Below the pieces are notes generated by a model. It worked only from the letters and a program-made list of their open reading frames with translations. It was not told where the DNA came from and ran no database searches. The translations under genes and the position numbers were made by a program. Of a DNA stretch of 64,000 bases, positions 23,883 to 34,480 are shown piece after piece. Each line of letters begins with the position of its first letter. Positions within the stretch are counted from its first letter, which is position 1. Source of the DNA: Isoetes taiwanensis (Eukaryota; Streptophyta; Lycopodiopsida; Isoetales; Isoetaceae); assembly GCA_021234155.1 (NCBI GenBank), contig JAJEKV010000027.1, forward strand, positions 15,472,891 through 15,536,890. Direction: 5' to 3'.

Positions 23883-25138
23883 CACCAAACAACTGCAGAA
23901 CGGAGCAGATTTCTTTTCAAATTTGCATCCTTGGAAGAAGGAGGCATGGATTCGTGTGGGCTCTATCTTTATCCGTTTGGATTCTTTTTTCTGTGGGTTC
24001 TACTATAGAATGAGCCGCCATATACATTGCCTAGCATTCCTGAAATGCCATTACTAGATCACAAAGGAAGAATCAAGGGCGCCAAATCTGTGCAAAGATC
24101 CAAGCATTTTTTGTTCTTGGAGCAAATGGCTCTGGTATTTTGCGGTTCTTGGAGCATTTCTGGTTCTGGTATTTTGCGAATTTTTTCTCAAGCCTCCAAG
24201 AGCAAATGGCCTCGCAAAGCAAATGGCCGGAATAGAGATATGGAATAAAGCAGGAATGATATAGAAGAGGGTATGCTGGAATAGAGCTTGAAACAGAGCT
24301 ATGCCAGAACGGATTTTGCGATAATATCTTTTGTTGAAAAAAATATTCACGAGATTATCACGATAATCACTGGAATATTCTACAAAAACGAATATTGAGA
24401 TGAGTATGGGAAATAACCATAGCTTGATCCAAGGGTGGGGAACGGTCAGATCGATAGAACTTATAAGGACTGTGGTTCTAAGGTACGGATTAAAAGATAG
24501 AAGCAAATAAAACCTGTGGTGAGGAGGAATTTTAAATAATTTTTTGTCAGCTATGATAATGCAACAGCTGGAATGAATATGAATGGCCGAGATTGCGATT
24601 CTCCTTTGATATTACAGGATCTAAACTTAACGGCCGAGATTAATGGGCAAAATCGTGATCTCCGCCATTTTGTTTTTTCTTTCCAATTTGCCGCCTTCGT
24701 TGTGCGCCTTGCAGAGCAGAGCAGAAACGATGACGGATTGAAGGCGCCGCGCTGCTGTAGGTATTGTCGCGCTGCTGCTATAGGATCTGCTTGTTTCTTT
24801 CTCTTCTCTTTCTTTATTCTTTTCTTCCTGTTCTTGATCTTTCTAGCTATGGAAATAGTGCAGTGAGTCTTGTAGATGCTTTCTTTTCATTCTTTTGCAT
24901 GGCAGTTCTCGCGGGTTGTAGATTTGTGGGAGAGAGTTGGAGTAAAGCAATCTTTTTGATCATTTACAGAGATAAGTAGCATCAAGTAGCCAGGAAAATG
25001 CTATGGAGCATAAATAATCGGGTAGTCAGCATAGAGAAGCTAGGGTAATGCTATGGGCTAGGGAAATGCTATGCTATAGGGAATGCTTTGTCCTTAAATC
25101 ATTTGGCGCTGCTATTGTGCGCCTTAAACAGCCGCGTC
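23883..25138. other. CACTA interior, leader-like sequence
   Basis: A unit of about 42 bp with TTCTTGGAGCA and CTGGTATTTTGCG is duplicated at 24115-24180. From about 24590 the sequence becomes more GC-rich and UTR-like (24660-25138) upstream of the candidate exon at 25139. No other gene is supported. Confidence 0.35.
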
Positions 25139-25513
25139 ATGGATCCGAACCCAGAATCCCGTACCCATCAGGTTTGCTTCCTTTTTTTTGCCCACATTTT
25201 TCATAGCTTTTTTGCCAAAGCTTTGTCTCATTTCTTCAACCTCACAGGAAGGATTCGTCCCTTCGATTCAAACAAAATGGACCTCATCTGCAACAAAGGA
25301 GTTTTTCTTTTAAAGCTATCACAGATGTTACTCTTGACAATTTGGGAGATTTTTGCCCTTCTTTCTTTACTGTTCAGCTTCCTACCTATTTAGACTTTCA
25401 CAATTTATTATGCTCCTTTGAAAAATTTAGATTGGCAACGGGCCAGAGCAGGAGCATGGCATGTAGCAGACGGATTTGGAAGAACCAACATTATCAGACC
25501 ACTGCTCCAGACG
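25139..25513 (+). pseudogene. Captured two-exon gene fragment, unknown protein
   Basis: ATG at 25139 opens an 11-codon exon (MDPNPESRTHQ) with a donor at 25172. The acceptor CTCACAG at 25247 leads in phase 0 to EGFVPSIQTKW. A one-base change in a T run near 25311 breaks the frame. The other frame then continues open with ITDVTLDNLGDFCPSFFTVQ and LPTYL to a donor-like ACG|GTATCC at 25513. I do not recognise the protein. The amino-acid pattern and splice signals look like real coding sequence. It lies inside a CACTA element without its own transposase, which fits gene capture. Confidence 0.45.
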
Positions 25514-27059
25514 GTATCCCCTTTATTTTGTTTGCTATTAAGTTTATCGTTTAGAAAAGAAATAGAAGCAACTAATGTAACTTGTATATCATGATATCAG
25601 TGTTAACTTACGCTTTCATGTTCATTTTGCTCATCTTCTGAATTAAAAAATCGATTAAGCATGCCCTTTTTGAGCCTTTATGATGTAGTTGGCATGCAAT
25701 GACATGAAGGACAGTTTACACCAGAACCTTGCCAAATTGTACATGTCATAGAACCTGTATGCATTTTGAGACATCTTTTTCCTCATCACCTAGATCAATT
25801 GCGATTTGGCCATTCCCCATATAAAACCGGCATGTTCTGCAGTTTAAAATGCTTATAAGACTGATCCATGTGTATTCAAGTTTCAAAGTGATCATTCTAG
25901 AAATTTTGACAATATTACAATATCCTTACATGCTCCACTTCCCTTGTAGGAGAAACATGGTTGGTCAGCTTCTCTAGCTTGTTTGTTAAATTGCAAAAAA
26001 AAGAGTCTTGGGGGGGCATTTTCCATAACTAGTGTTCTATCCTTCTGTTTCAATCAACAACAAATGCTGATGGTGCTACTTGCTTGAATCTTCTTGTTTT
26101 CTGATTTTATGTTTCACATCGTTGTTAAGACCAAGAAAATCATTTCGGACATTGATACTCTTTTTCTTTTCTGGAAGCAGGATGAATCTTTGCAGGACAA
26201 AGCAAACTTGAATGGTACTTGGCTTCCAAATTCAGCCACTAGAAGCAAGATATAAAAATATGATTTGCAAATGAGGTAAGGCAAGGCAGTATGCACTTAT
26301 CGATCAAATTGTTTCTAACTCTAAAGCTCTTTATGATCTGCCTTGTTTAACAACAAGCGGAAATGGAAAACACTAAAATTTATAACATCTGCCCCATTTT
26401 GTTTAACAACAATTGAAAATAGCAGTAGACATTAACTTATCTTGTCTATTTAAAACTGTTAAGTAAGGTGGGCTAATATTATCTTTGTTGGTGAAAAAAG
26501 CGGAAATACCAGGGTTCAAATCCCTGAGCCTTCTAAGATATACGCATTCATATATGAAAATCTCATGCCAACAAAAATTGCGTTGTCCTAAACACCATAA
26601 AAAACACAGCTTATCTTGGTAACAAAACCATGAGCAATCACCTCATAAGTTTGAGATATTCGCATTTAATTGAAATCCAAAATTATTATTGGTCTATGGT
26701 CTAGGATGTATACAACTTCACTAGCAAAACATTGTAAGTTGAAAGCCAAAATTGTTAATGATTTTTGGCCAAAATGTGGAAAACTTTCTTAGAAGACCAC
26801 TTTAAATTGAAAACCAAAGTCGTTAGTGGCTTATGGCCTAGATCTAGACATCTTCACTAGGAAACCACTTTAAGTTTGGAGACAATATTATTAGTGGTTT
26901 ATGGCCTATATAAACAAATAGAGTACATATATAAAATGTAGCAATTAAGCACTATTAAAAGCCAAATGAAAAAACTACCACAAAGAACCGTGATAGATAA
27001 CCATGATAACAAACTAGCATCTTCTTTTTTAAAATGGCAAAGGGTTGGGAAATGTGCCT
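25514..27059. repeat. CACTA interior with ~85-bp diverged tandem units
   Basis: From about 26680 to 26915, units of roughly 75-90 bp with AAACCACTTTAAGTT and TTAGTGG-TTATGGCCTA recur three to four times. They resemble the subterminal motifs. Elsewhere no gene is seen. The T-arm-like CAGGGTTCAAATCCCTG at 26509-26525 is not a tRNA gene. Confidence 0.4.
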
Positions 27060-27093
27060 GGAACGCCGCATGTAACGCCGCATGCGGCGTTCC
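27060..27093. repeat. Perfect 13-bp hairpin
   Basis: GGAACGCCGCATG (27060-27072) and CATGCGGCGTTCC (27081-27093) form a perfect inverted repeat with an 8-nt loop, in otherwise AT-rich DNA. It could act as a terminator-like structure or mark a small element end. Confidence 0.6.
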
Positions 27094-27480
27094 CTCTCCC
27101 CTTGCGTGACGCTGGTTGTGGCTCTTGGATATGAAATTTGAACTTGCGGGATATTGGATTTTGAATACGAATTTTGAATTTGTCTTTTCTCCTTCAGCCT
27201 GTGTGCTCGCACTCCCCTCGCCCGTTTCTCACCGGAAGATGAATCTACATACAGCATTGGAAGTCTTTGATCAGGAAGATTGGAGTCTGGCGGAGTTAGA
27301 GCCGTTTGATTTTTTTTCTTTTATCATTTTTTTGTTTGCCGGATCTGACCATAAACTTACAAGATCTTCATTAGCAGGAACATTTCAGGTACGCATCATT
27401 TGCTTACTTTTTAGCGGGAGCTGGGGCTTTGCGAGGCTTTTTTGGCTGGAGATTTTTAAATCTTAGCTTCTTTTGGCAGG
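27094..27480 (+). other. Possible captured exon, unknown
   Basis: An opening from about 27116 runs through MNLHTALEVFDQEDWSLAE to a donor-like TTTCAG|GTACGC near 27389. The composition is partly protein-like, then Phe-rich. There is no recognisable family, and it may be a fragment of another captured gene. Confidence 0.25.
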
Positions 27481-28039
27481 CTTGGCCGGATCTGGAGCTT
27501 TAAACTTCTTTGGAGAGCGCTGAAGTTAGTTTTACAACCTTACAGTTTACCTGAATCTAAAAACATATACAGATCCCCAAAAGAGTCCGATCAATTTATA
27601 TGGAGGAATTCGAATTTCTTTCTATTAGTCAAACATGACTGTCACAAGAGGTAATTCCCAACCATAAAGCACATGCAGGTAGCAAGGTGCGGTTTCAGTT
27701 TTCAGATGCAACATAATTATTTTTTTTTGAGTTTCTGAGCTTTCCTTCTCACTTTTTTCAGGGAATCTGGGATGAAGACTTCGGGCAAGGCATTGTGGCG
27801 AATAACCGTTATGGTTTATAAAGTTTAAGAACTCTTGGAAATGTACAAGCTTCCTTGATTTGCTATTTCCAAGGATGCGTGTTCCATATCACCGTTGGCT
27901 CACATAACAGGTACTTCTTTTTACAGATACACAAGCTTTCTTGCACAAGATTTTGAAAATGCTCTCTATGATTCTGTAAATAATATCTATGTGCATGTTA
28001 AGGTTTTCACATTTGAGCATCCAAATCGCAATGTGTAAC

Positions 28040-28517
28040 ATGATAATCCGACGCTACAAGAAGGTAGTATATGGATTAGCTCCAGACGCTTGCTCTGCTT
28101 TAGTACATGGTAAGATTTTGCTGCCTTACAGTCATCCAAGTGTGTACATTTTCCTGCATATGTCATATGTTATCAATTCGATTCAATAATTTTGGCCAGT
28201 GGAATGAACAGAAGCAAGTTTTGTGGCTTTAGATGATTTTTTATTAATTTCATGAAACTTTTTCCTTTTGCAGGTTTTGCACGTTACTTAAATGCCGTCG
28301 TTTATAAGGATGTTCATCTTGGTATAGAGCTGTCAACAGCAACACCTAATATATTCAGCTGGTATGTGCTTTGAGTCAAGTTTCAGGTGATAAAGGTTGT
28401 TCTCTAAAGCACCAGACTGCACTGTTAATATGCAGTTACAACTACAAGTTTGATCCAAAGGGCAAGAGAGTCATTTGCAGATGCAAAGCACCGGACTGCA
28501 CTGGCTACGTGAACTGA
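28040..28517 (+). pseudogene. Captured gene tail ending in a post-SET motif
   Basis: Three exons join in frame: about 28040-28109 (ending YGLAPDACSALVHG), 28274-28361 ([20 protein letters not shown]) and 28436-28517 (YNYKFDPKGKRVICRCKAPD, then CTGYVN and a stop). Both introns are GT..AG. The last exon has the CxCxxxxCxG arrangement and the preceding YxYKF that end SET-domain histone lysine methyltransferases, where the cysteines bind zinc. The second exon does not look like a SET core, so the match rests on the tail alone. The start of the first exon is not defined. It lies inside the CACTA element and is likely a captured 3' gene end. Confidence 0.45.
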
Positions 28518-28673
28518 ATTGATGTTGGCATATCCGGATGTGCCATAACCATTTTGGAAGTGATGATAAAACATGCCATGGCCACATAGTGTTGTGTAAT
28601 CTGGCACTGATGGTTCAGGAGTGCACTGACAATTCTCATTTTTTCAACAAGAGGTTTTTGTGCACAGTCATAC
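28518..28673. other. Short spacer, nothing identified
   Basis: AT-rich spacer between the post-SET fragment and the tandem duplication. Confidence 0.3.
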
Positions 28674-28869
28674 TACAATATTCTGAATAGCAGAAAAGAA
28701 AATGGTCCAAGTAAGTTTGTGGCAATTTTTTGCTTTCAGGTGATTTCTCTGTATGATGGCCACTAATAGGCTACAATATTCTAAATAGCAGAAAAGAAAA
28801 TGGACCAAGTAATATTCTGGAAAATTTCTGCTTTCAGGTAGTTTCTTTGTATGATGGCCACTAATAAGC
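28674..28869. repeat. 98-bp tandem duplication
   Basis: Copies 28674-28771 and 28772-28869 are about 85-90% alike. Both start TACAATATTCT and end TGATGGCCACTAATA-GC. Each contains CCAAGTAA followed by TGCTTTCAGGT, so each copy carries intron-like boundaries. Confidence 0.8.
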
Positions 28870-31400
28870 ACCTGGATATTCTTTTGAACAAGGACATGCT
28901 TTAGATCAATGAAGCAGTAAGTACATTTCTTCCAAATAATATGTATTGTTCATTCTTTCTCTCATGCATTTTTTCCCATGCCATATCGGAGATTTTATGG
29001 TGGCATTTTTGTAGCCATGGCTGCCATAGCCAAACCCAAAGCCAAATATCATGTCAATGTAACATAAGTAACTAAGTATTTTTTTTCTTTCTGTTTTTTT
29101 TATGCTCTAATTAAATACAATAATGCAGTTGTTGCTTGGAGGCGTTAGTGCTAGACAGCTAGAGTATGCCAAACACATGCTTTGAATCCATTAATGCAAG
29201 TAGATAATACAAAGCTTCATCAATCTGCTTCAACTAGCGCTATCAGATTTTGCCATTGCCCTCCTTATCAGGGACTTCATTTCCTTCTATCTCCATCCTT
29301 GCCTTCAATTTGTGCTTTGCATGTCCCACAACCAATACTCCTTTCTGTTTGCAGATTAGCAACCACCACACAACATCGTTGCTAAGCTTGCAAGAAACTT
29401 TATGACAGAAGTAATGCCAGTTTTTTGCAGATCTTGGCTTTAAGGTTTACATATAATTTGGATATCTAACCTTCTATTCTATATTTTATTCCCTCAATTC
29501 TGTCAAGTCAATGTTGTTTGATGTTTGCGACTACTTTATTCGCTATCATTTTTAGACAAATTCAACTTGATCCTTTGCTCATGAAATTGGAAAGCTTTCA
29601 GCACGTATTCTAAATTTGCAGCTGTTTATTTTGCATCTCATTATTGTCGCTGAATGCATTTTCTTCGGAGTGGCGAATCTACTTGGAGCTTCCTTGCTGC
29701 AATGCAATCTAATTAAATTGCTAAGGTTAGAAGTAAATATGATAAAGCAAGCTCATCAACCAGGTCCATGTGCACTCACCCAAGAAGCAAGGAGAGAAGC
29801 TGGTGGAAACATCATTGCTGCAAATATGTGTAATGGTACTACATATTAGAGAATATGATTTGTATTGAAGGTCGTTGTCCATTAGTGTCTATTTGCATAT
29901 CATCCTTTGGATTGTTCATGATCTATCATGTTTTACTTGCTGTTTAATTATGTTATTGTAGTAACAGTGCTTTGTTGATGGGCAACTTAAGGAGTTCCAG
30001 ATATTAATATGTTTCAGAGCATTTTTGAGCAAGCTTCTCTTCGTGCCTTTGCAAGTAAAATTCAGTTCTAGCACTGAATTGGTGCTTTGATCTGATATGG
30101 ACATGCCAATAAAAATGTATACATAGTTTATCTGTTCTTCATTAACAAGGCGCTTCATTGTTTTCGTTGCCTCCTTTAAGCTCAGCTCTCAAGACTTCTA
30201 CATCAAGAGAATGTTGCAGATCTATCTTACTTAGTCTGCTATAAGGGCCTCCTTGGTGCTCAGATCCGAAAACTTCTACATGATAAAAGGATGGTGTAGA
30301 TATATAATTCAGTCTTTTATACAAATGTCTTAAATGAAACATAATGCCTATATGAAATTTTAAGTCTACAATGTTTCTATTGTTTTCTATGTTAGCAAAC
30401 AAGGCGCATAATTGGTGGTTTTGCCCAGGCATACCCTCAAATTGAATTTTATTTACATGACCTGCTACTTGATTTTATTGCATGACCTTTGGCTTTGGAT
30501 ATTCTGTCTTGCATATGCAAGTGCAATGTTCTATTTTCTTGCTTAAAGTAACCACAGTGCAGATTGTTGGAGTGCTGGCCTTTGTTGGAGTGCTGGCCTT
30601 CCACGTAGTTTGCTACTGTCTTTGCCATTTTCAAGTGTTTATTATGTAGTTTTTATATAGCCAATTTCAAACCTACAAGGTATTTTGAGAATGAATATTA
30701 TTGTCGCACTTGGATCAGGGTCACATCCCAAGATGCCATATTGTAGCACATGTTGTCTGAGCAGAATTGTTGGTTATTCTCATATTTAAAATTTTTGGTT
30801 GGATGTTTGCCAAAAGTTCCTCATGGTATGTTTTATTTGGTGGTTGAAATAACCATTCCTTTCCTTTAATTTGTTTTCATAGATATAAAATGAACTAGCA
30901 ATTGAAATAATCGGCATTGTTGTTTCATTTAGCAAGATATGAACAACACTAGCAAACATGTGGTAGAAAAGGGGAGCTATCCCTCCAATAACTAGCCTTC
31001 AATAAAAGGACAAGCTTAATTGTGCACCAAGTAAATTGTTCCAAAGTTGATAAGCACAAGAGACGTATGGATACATTTACGTGGAAATGATCATGAATTT
31101 CGATGGGGCTTTGAGCTATCAAACTATTGAAGCAAAAAAAAAAAAGCTCGCATTACAACCTTTAATGTCGTAGACCTTTGCGGTGGTACAAAGTGCATGA
31201 AACTATGCATTGTTTTTATTGCCTTAGAATTTCAAGTTAGAAACTCCCCATATACATCGGAATTAAATGGGAATGCATATTTCCAGAGGCTCTATGTACG
31301 AGAATGGCCAGAAAGTTAATGCAAAGATGATTACATATGTGTGAACATGCGATTTTGTTTTAAAGGATGTTGGTGCTTAACACTTTTATAGGGTTCCACT
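28870..31400. other. CACTA interior, no gene recognised
   Basis: AT-rich sequence. A 20-bp unit, TTGTTGGAGTGCTGGCCTT, is duplicated at 30560-30600. A unit of about 65 bp around CTCAAGACTTCTACAT is duplicated weakly at 30165-30300. No coding sequence is supported. Confidence 0.35.
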
Positions 31401-31404
31401 ACCT

Positions 31405-31570
31405 CACGAAGGTATCAAACATGCTCAATTAAACATTTAGGTTTAGAGTTTAAGGGTTAGATGGAGCTTATAAGGGTTTCAAACATGCTCAATTAAACAT
31501 TTAGGTTTATAGTTTAAGGGTTAAGGCTTAGATGGAGCTTATAAGGGTATCAACCATGTCATCACACCGC
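31405..31570. repeat. ~66-72-bp tandem repeat
   Basis: TCAAACATGCTCAATTAAAC followed by ATTTAGGTTTA, GAGTTTAAGGGTTA and GATGGAGCTTATAAGG occurs twice in full (about 31410 and 31477), with a third partial copy near 31546. Confidence 0.75.
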
Positions 31571-31914
31571 ATATTATTTGTTTATCAACCATGTCTTCAC
31601 ACTACACATTTAGGGTTTTAAGGTTTATCAACTATGTTTTCTTCATATTGTATATTAGGGTTTTTGGGTTTGGGGTTTCGAATTTGTGACTACATATCAA
31701 GTAAACTTATAAATTTTTAAAGACCTTGACAATTTCAAAGAGTTGACGTGCCAAGTTCTACCTTAAACCCGAAGTCCTTCAAATTAGACACTTCATTACA
31801 TTCACAAACACGCTTCTATTTACAACTTTCTATTCCACTTAAAAATTCTATCACTTCTACCCATTCCACACGTCCATGACTATTGCCCGGCATCGCCGGG
31901 CATACGTTTCTAGT

Positions 31915-32050
31915 AATAAAGAATAAGTACAAACCACAACATGTAACTAGTAGTGGTTATTCAACACATTAACCCACTTAGTAACATTGGTTTATTATAT
32001 TAGTTTCATGTAAAAAATATTGTGAAAAACTAGTAATGATTATTTTTTGG
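31915..32050. repeat. Right subterminal repeats of the CACTA element
   Basis: AACTAGTAGTGGTT, AACATTGGTTTATT and AAAACTAGTAATGATT recur in the last 150 bp. They mirror the motifs at the left end. Confidence 0.5.
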
Positions 32051-32063
32051 GGGCCTTGTGTGA

Positions 32064-32089
32064 GGAACTTGAAAGAGGAAGAACTCTAA
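32064..32089 (+). pseudogene. Copia gag relic, right part
   Basis: GGAACTTGAAAGAGGAAG continues the gag sequence interrupted at 22058 and matches copia-1 at about 34320. It ends within 30 bp, where the Harbinger-like sequence begins. Confidence 0.6.
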
Positions 32090-32827
32090 GCCAATTTTGT
32101 GGTGTCCAAATCCCAATTGACGGGAACCCAATTTCGGAATTGTGGTAGTTGGCGGCTAACATGTGACGGCTAGGAACCAGTCATCAGAAGGTCCCTTAGG
32201 GGCGCCTCACATGTGATGTCTCCGGCGGCCCCCCAACGTCAACGTTTTCAGAAAAAAATTTGGGGCGTTCACATGTTTTAGGGTTTTGTCATTTTCGTGC
32301 CTCTAGCCAGTAGCAAATTTTGTGCCGGTATTGGATATGGCTCCAACGAGAGATCCGGCGAGATTTAACCATGCTGCCTTCTTTCAACTAGTGCAAATGA
32401 TGCTTGTTCTATTCCAGCTTGTGCGGGCTCATTTTGAGCGTAGATCAAGAATTGTGCAGCTGCTCCTGGATGGTGGAAGTAGTGGGAGTGTTCTTGCTGC
32501 TCAATACCAGGTCTTTCTCTCAGTTGCAATGACCTGGGTTCATAGAATTTTCAGATATATAGAGGGTGTCTTCTATATCAGACCACAGTCTATTCATTCA
32601 TTGGTGGGGGCATTTTGCATCAGAGGTCAATGGAATTGATCCTCGCAGGTACAAAGAGTTCTTCCATGTAAATTTAGAGCAGTTTGAGCATCTATGCGCC
32701 ATATTAGCTCCCTCCCTGACTTCAATCCCACCTCCTGGATTAAGGAACATCCCAACAAGAAATGTTCCAGTGGGTTTGAAGGTAGTTGTCGCTCTATCTA
32801 GAATAGCAACAGGAAATAGCTATTTGA
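32090..32827 (+). pseudogene. PIF/Harbinger transposase, N-terminal part
   Basis: Harbinger transposases are DDE nucleases. The reading frame starts near the ATG at 32337 and shows a frame change near 32565. The second frame has WWGHFASEVNGIDPRRYKEF, then FEHLCAILAPSL, VPVGLKVVVALSRIATGNSY, which is the conserved N-terminal segment of plant PIF-type transposases. The gene is cut at 32828 by the LTR of copia-1, and the catalytic part is not found elsewhere in the window. A possible element start with a TAA target lies at 32087-32090, but its partner end was not seen. Confidence 0.7.
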
Positions 32828-33424
32828 TGTTAGAATATGGGGTCATTGCATAATTAATGTGGTGATTACCAGTGCCAGGCAGGTGGAAGCTAAATACCAT
32901 TGTTTAAATGTGAAGGCTAGGTTGTAAAGGTTTTGTGAAGTTGGTTAAGGTGGAAGTTGGAAATAAAATTGACATTTAGACCATTGAAAATAATAGTCAA
33001 AGGTCAATAGCCTATTTTGCATGAAATGGCCTGTGGGATAATTCGAATGACAAATTTTCTGGACAGGCAAGTTTATCTGATCCGGATCTATAGTCTTATC
33101 TGTCGATCACTGAGGATAAAGTGGTGGGCAATGGATGCTATGAGTCAGACTGGAGCCGACGGATCTGTTCACAGATGATTTGAGCCGGAATAGCTGTTGA
33201 TGTAATTGAATGAAGTTGGGTCGATATTCACTGCACTAATTTTCGTTTTGTTGTCACTATTATCACTATTGCAAGTTCAAATATTTATTAACATCCTAGT
33301 TGAATATTTGAACAAGTAGTGCAAGAAGTTAAATTGACGCTCTTGAGTGACAATTTGGTGTTAAGATAAGTTCTGTTGAGATAAGTGTTAATAAGTTGTG
33401 TTGAGATAAGTGTTGAAATTTACA
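32828..33424 (+). repeat. 5' LTR of copia-1
   Basis: It begins TGTTAGAATATGG and ends TTTACA immediately before the primer-binding site. It resembles the LTRs of copia-2 but is clearly more diverged and lacks the solo-LTR insert. TTTGA precedes it (32823-32827), but the matching right-hand duplication is not in the window. Confidence 0.8.
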
Positions 33425-33426
33425 TC

Positions 33427-33438
33427 TGGTATCAGAGC
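33427..33438 (+). other. Primer-binding site, copia-1
   Basis: TGGTATCAGAGC, two bases after the LTR, is complementary to the 3' end of plant initiator tRNA-Met, the usual primer for plant copia elements. Confidence 0.9.
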
Positions 33439-33461
33439 ACATGTGGTTATTGGCAGAGAAG

Positions 33462-34480
33462 ATGTCTAGTCGATTTGGTGCTGGACTTTTGGCCACTATT
33501 GAAGTTTACAAAGGAGGGCCTGGTTTCCAGATCTGGAAGGATGCTGTGAAACACATATTGGAGGTTGAGGATTTGTGGGATCTTGTTGATCCTGCTACTG
33601 TTGATACTAGTGCAGGTGTTACAGGTGCAACTGCAAGTACAAGTGTTGTTGCTGCCTCTGCTGCAGGGGGTTTAGGAGGAGATGCAGATGCTGCCAGTGT
33701 GGGAGATGTCACTTCTGGTGAAAGCAGTGGAGCAAGGAGGCGTTCTAATCTGGCCAAACTCAAAGAGGCACAGGAATCATTGCTTCAAAGGTTAGTCCTA
33801 CAATTAGGCTAAAACTAAGAAACAAGAGTCCTAGAGAGATGTGGGTGTTTATGCTTAAACACTTTGAGAAAAAAACCTCTTCACAAATAGATTTGTTGGA
33901 TAAAGAGCTAAGAAATCTTAAATTGCATGAAGAGGATGATGTGTCAGATTTCTTCAATAAATTTGATAACATAGTGGCTGATCTAGGAGGGGCTGGAGTA
34001 GAGCTCTCTGAGAGGTATCAGGTTTTAGCAATTATTATGAACAATGAACAACTGGGGTTGTTTACTAGAAATGTTGCAAAAAACAGGGAGGAGGCTGAAA
34101 CTATCATTAGGACAGAAATTGAACAGAAAAAGGTGACTAAAGGAATTGAAGAGGAAACTGAAATTCTGTATACTGGTAAAAAGCAAGATAAAATCATTTG
34201 TTATTTTTGTCATGAGCCTGGCCATGTCAAAAATAACTGTTCCAAATTTAAGAAAAATGAGTTTACCTGTTATACGTGTGGTGGCCAAGGTCATCTAGCA
34301 TCTAGGTGTCCTACTTCTAAGGAACTTGGAAGAGGAAGGGGTGGTTTTAATAGAGGAAAAAATGTGTCAAGAGGTCGAGGAGGAGGAAGGAGATCTACTG
34401 GTGCATTTATTACACAAGAGCATGAAGAAGGTGAAAAAATTATAGATGAAGATGAGGTAAACTTGTTGAATTCTGTTCTT
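33462..34480 (+). pseudogene. Copia-1 Gag
   Basis: Gag forms the retroelement particle and packages RNA. It starts MSSRFGAGLLAT at 33462. A one-base deletion near 33775, relative to copia-2, shifts the frame after KEAQ. The correct frame resumes by 33839 (MWVFMLKHFEKK) and holds the Gag core (LLDKELRNLKLHEEDDVSDF) and two CCHC knuckles (CYFCHEPGHVKNNC, CYTCGGQGHLASRC). Gly/Arg-rich repeats follow, then a flexible acidic stretch leading into protease. Confidence 0.9.

Larger units (their letters stand above)
22059..32060. mobile_element. 10.0-kb CACTA element, non-autonomous, carrying gene fragments
   Basis: The left end is CACAAGGAGCCCAAAA and the right end, inverted, is CACAAGGCCCCCAAAA. 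A TGA duplication flanks it (22056-22058 and 32061-32063). Removing the element joins the two halves of the copia gag sequence. A 3-bp duplication and CAC ends are CACTA/EnSpm hallmarks, and the ends match the transposase-bearing element at 37648-47386. The subterminal 100-250 bp hold many AACCA / TGGTT and AACTAGTAATGG motifs (22110-22320 and 31915-32050). No transposase was found. Exon-like fragments (25139-25513, 28040-28517) suggest gene capture. Confidence 0.85.

Noticed and set aside
26495-26545. tRNA or SINE from the T-arm-like CAGGGTTCAAATCCCTG
   Set aside because: There is no matching A box, anticodon arm or acceptor stem at the right spacing; at most a relic.
31600-31680. Interstitial telomere repeat from TTTAGGG-like words
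   Set aside because: Only a few scattered TTTAGGGTTT words occur, with no array.
32047-32062. GGGGGCCTTGTG as a random G-rich stretch
   Set aside because: Reinterpreted as the right terminus of a CACTA element because it matches the ends at 22059, 37648 and 47386 and has a 3-bp duplication.
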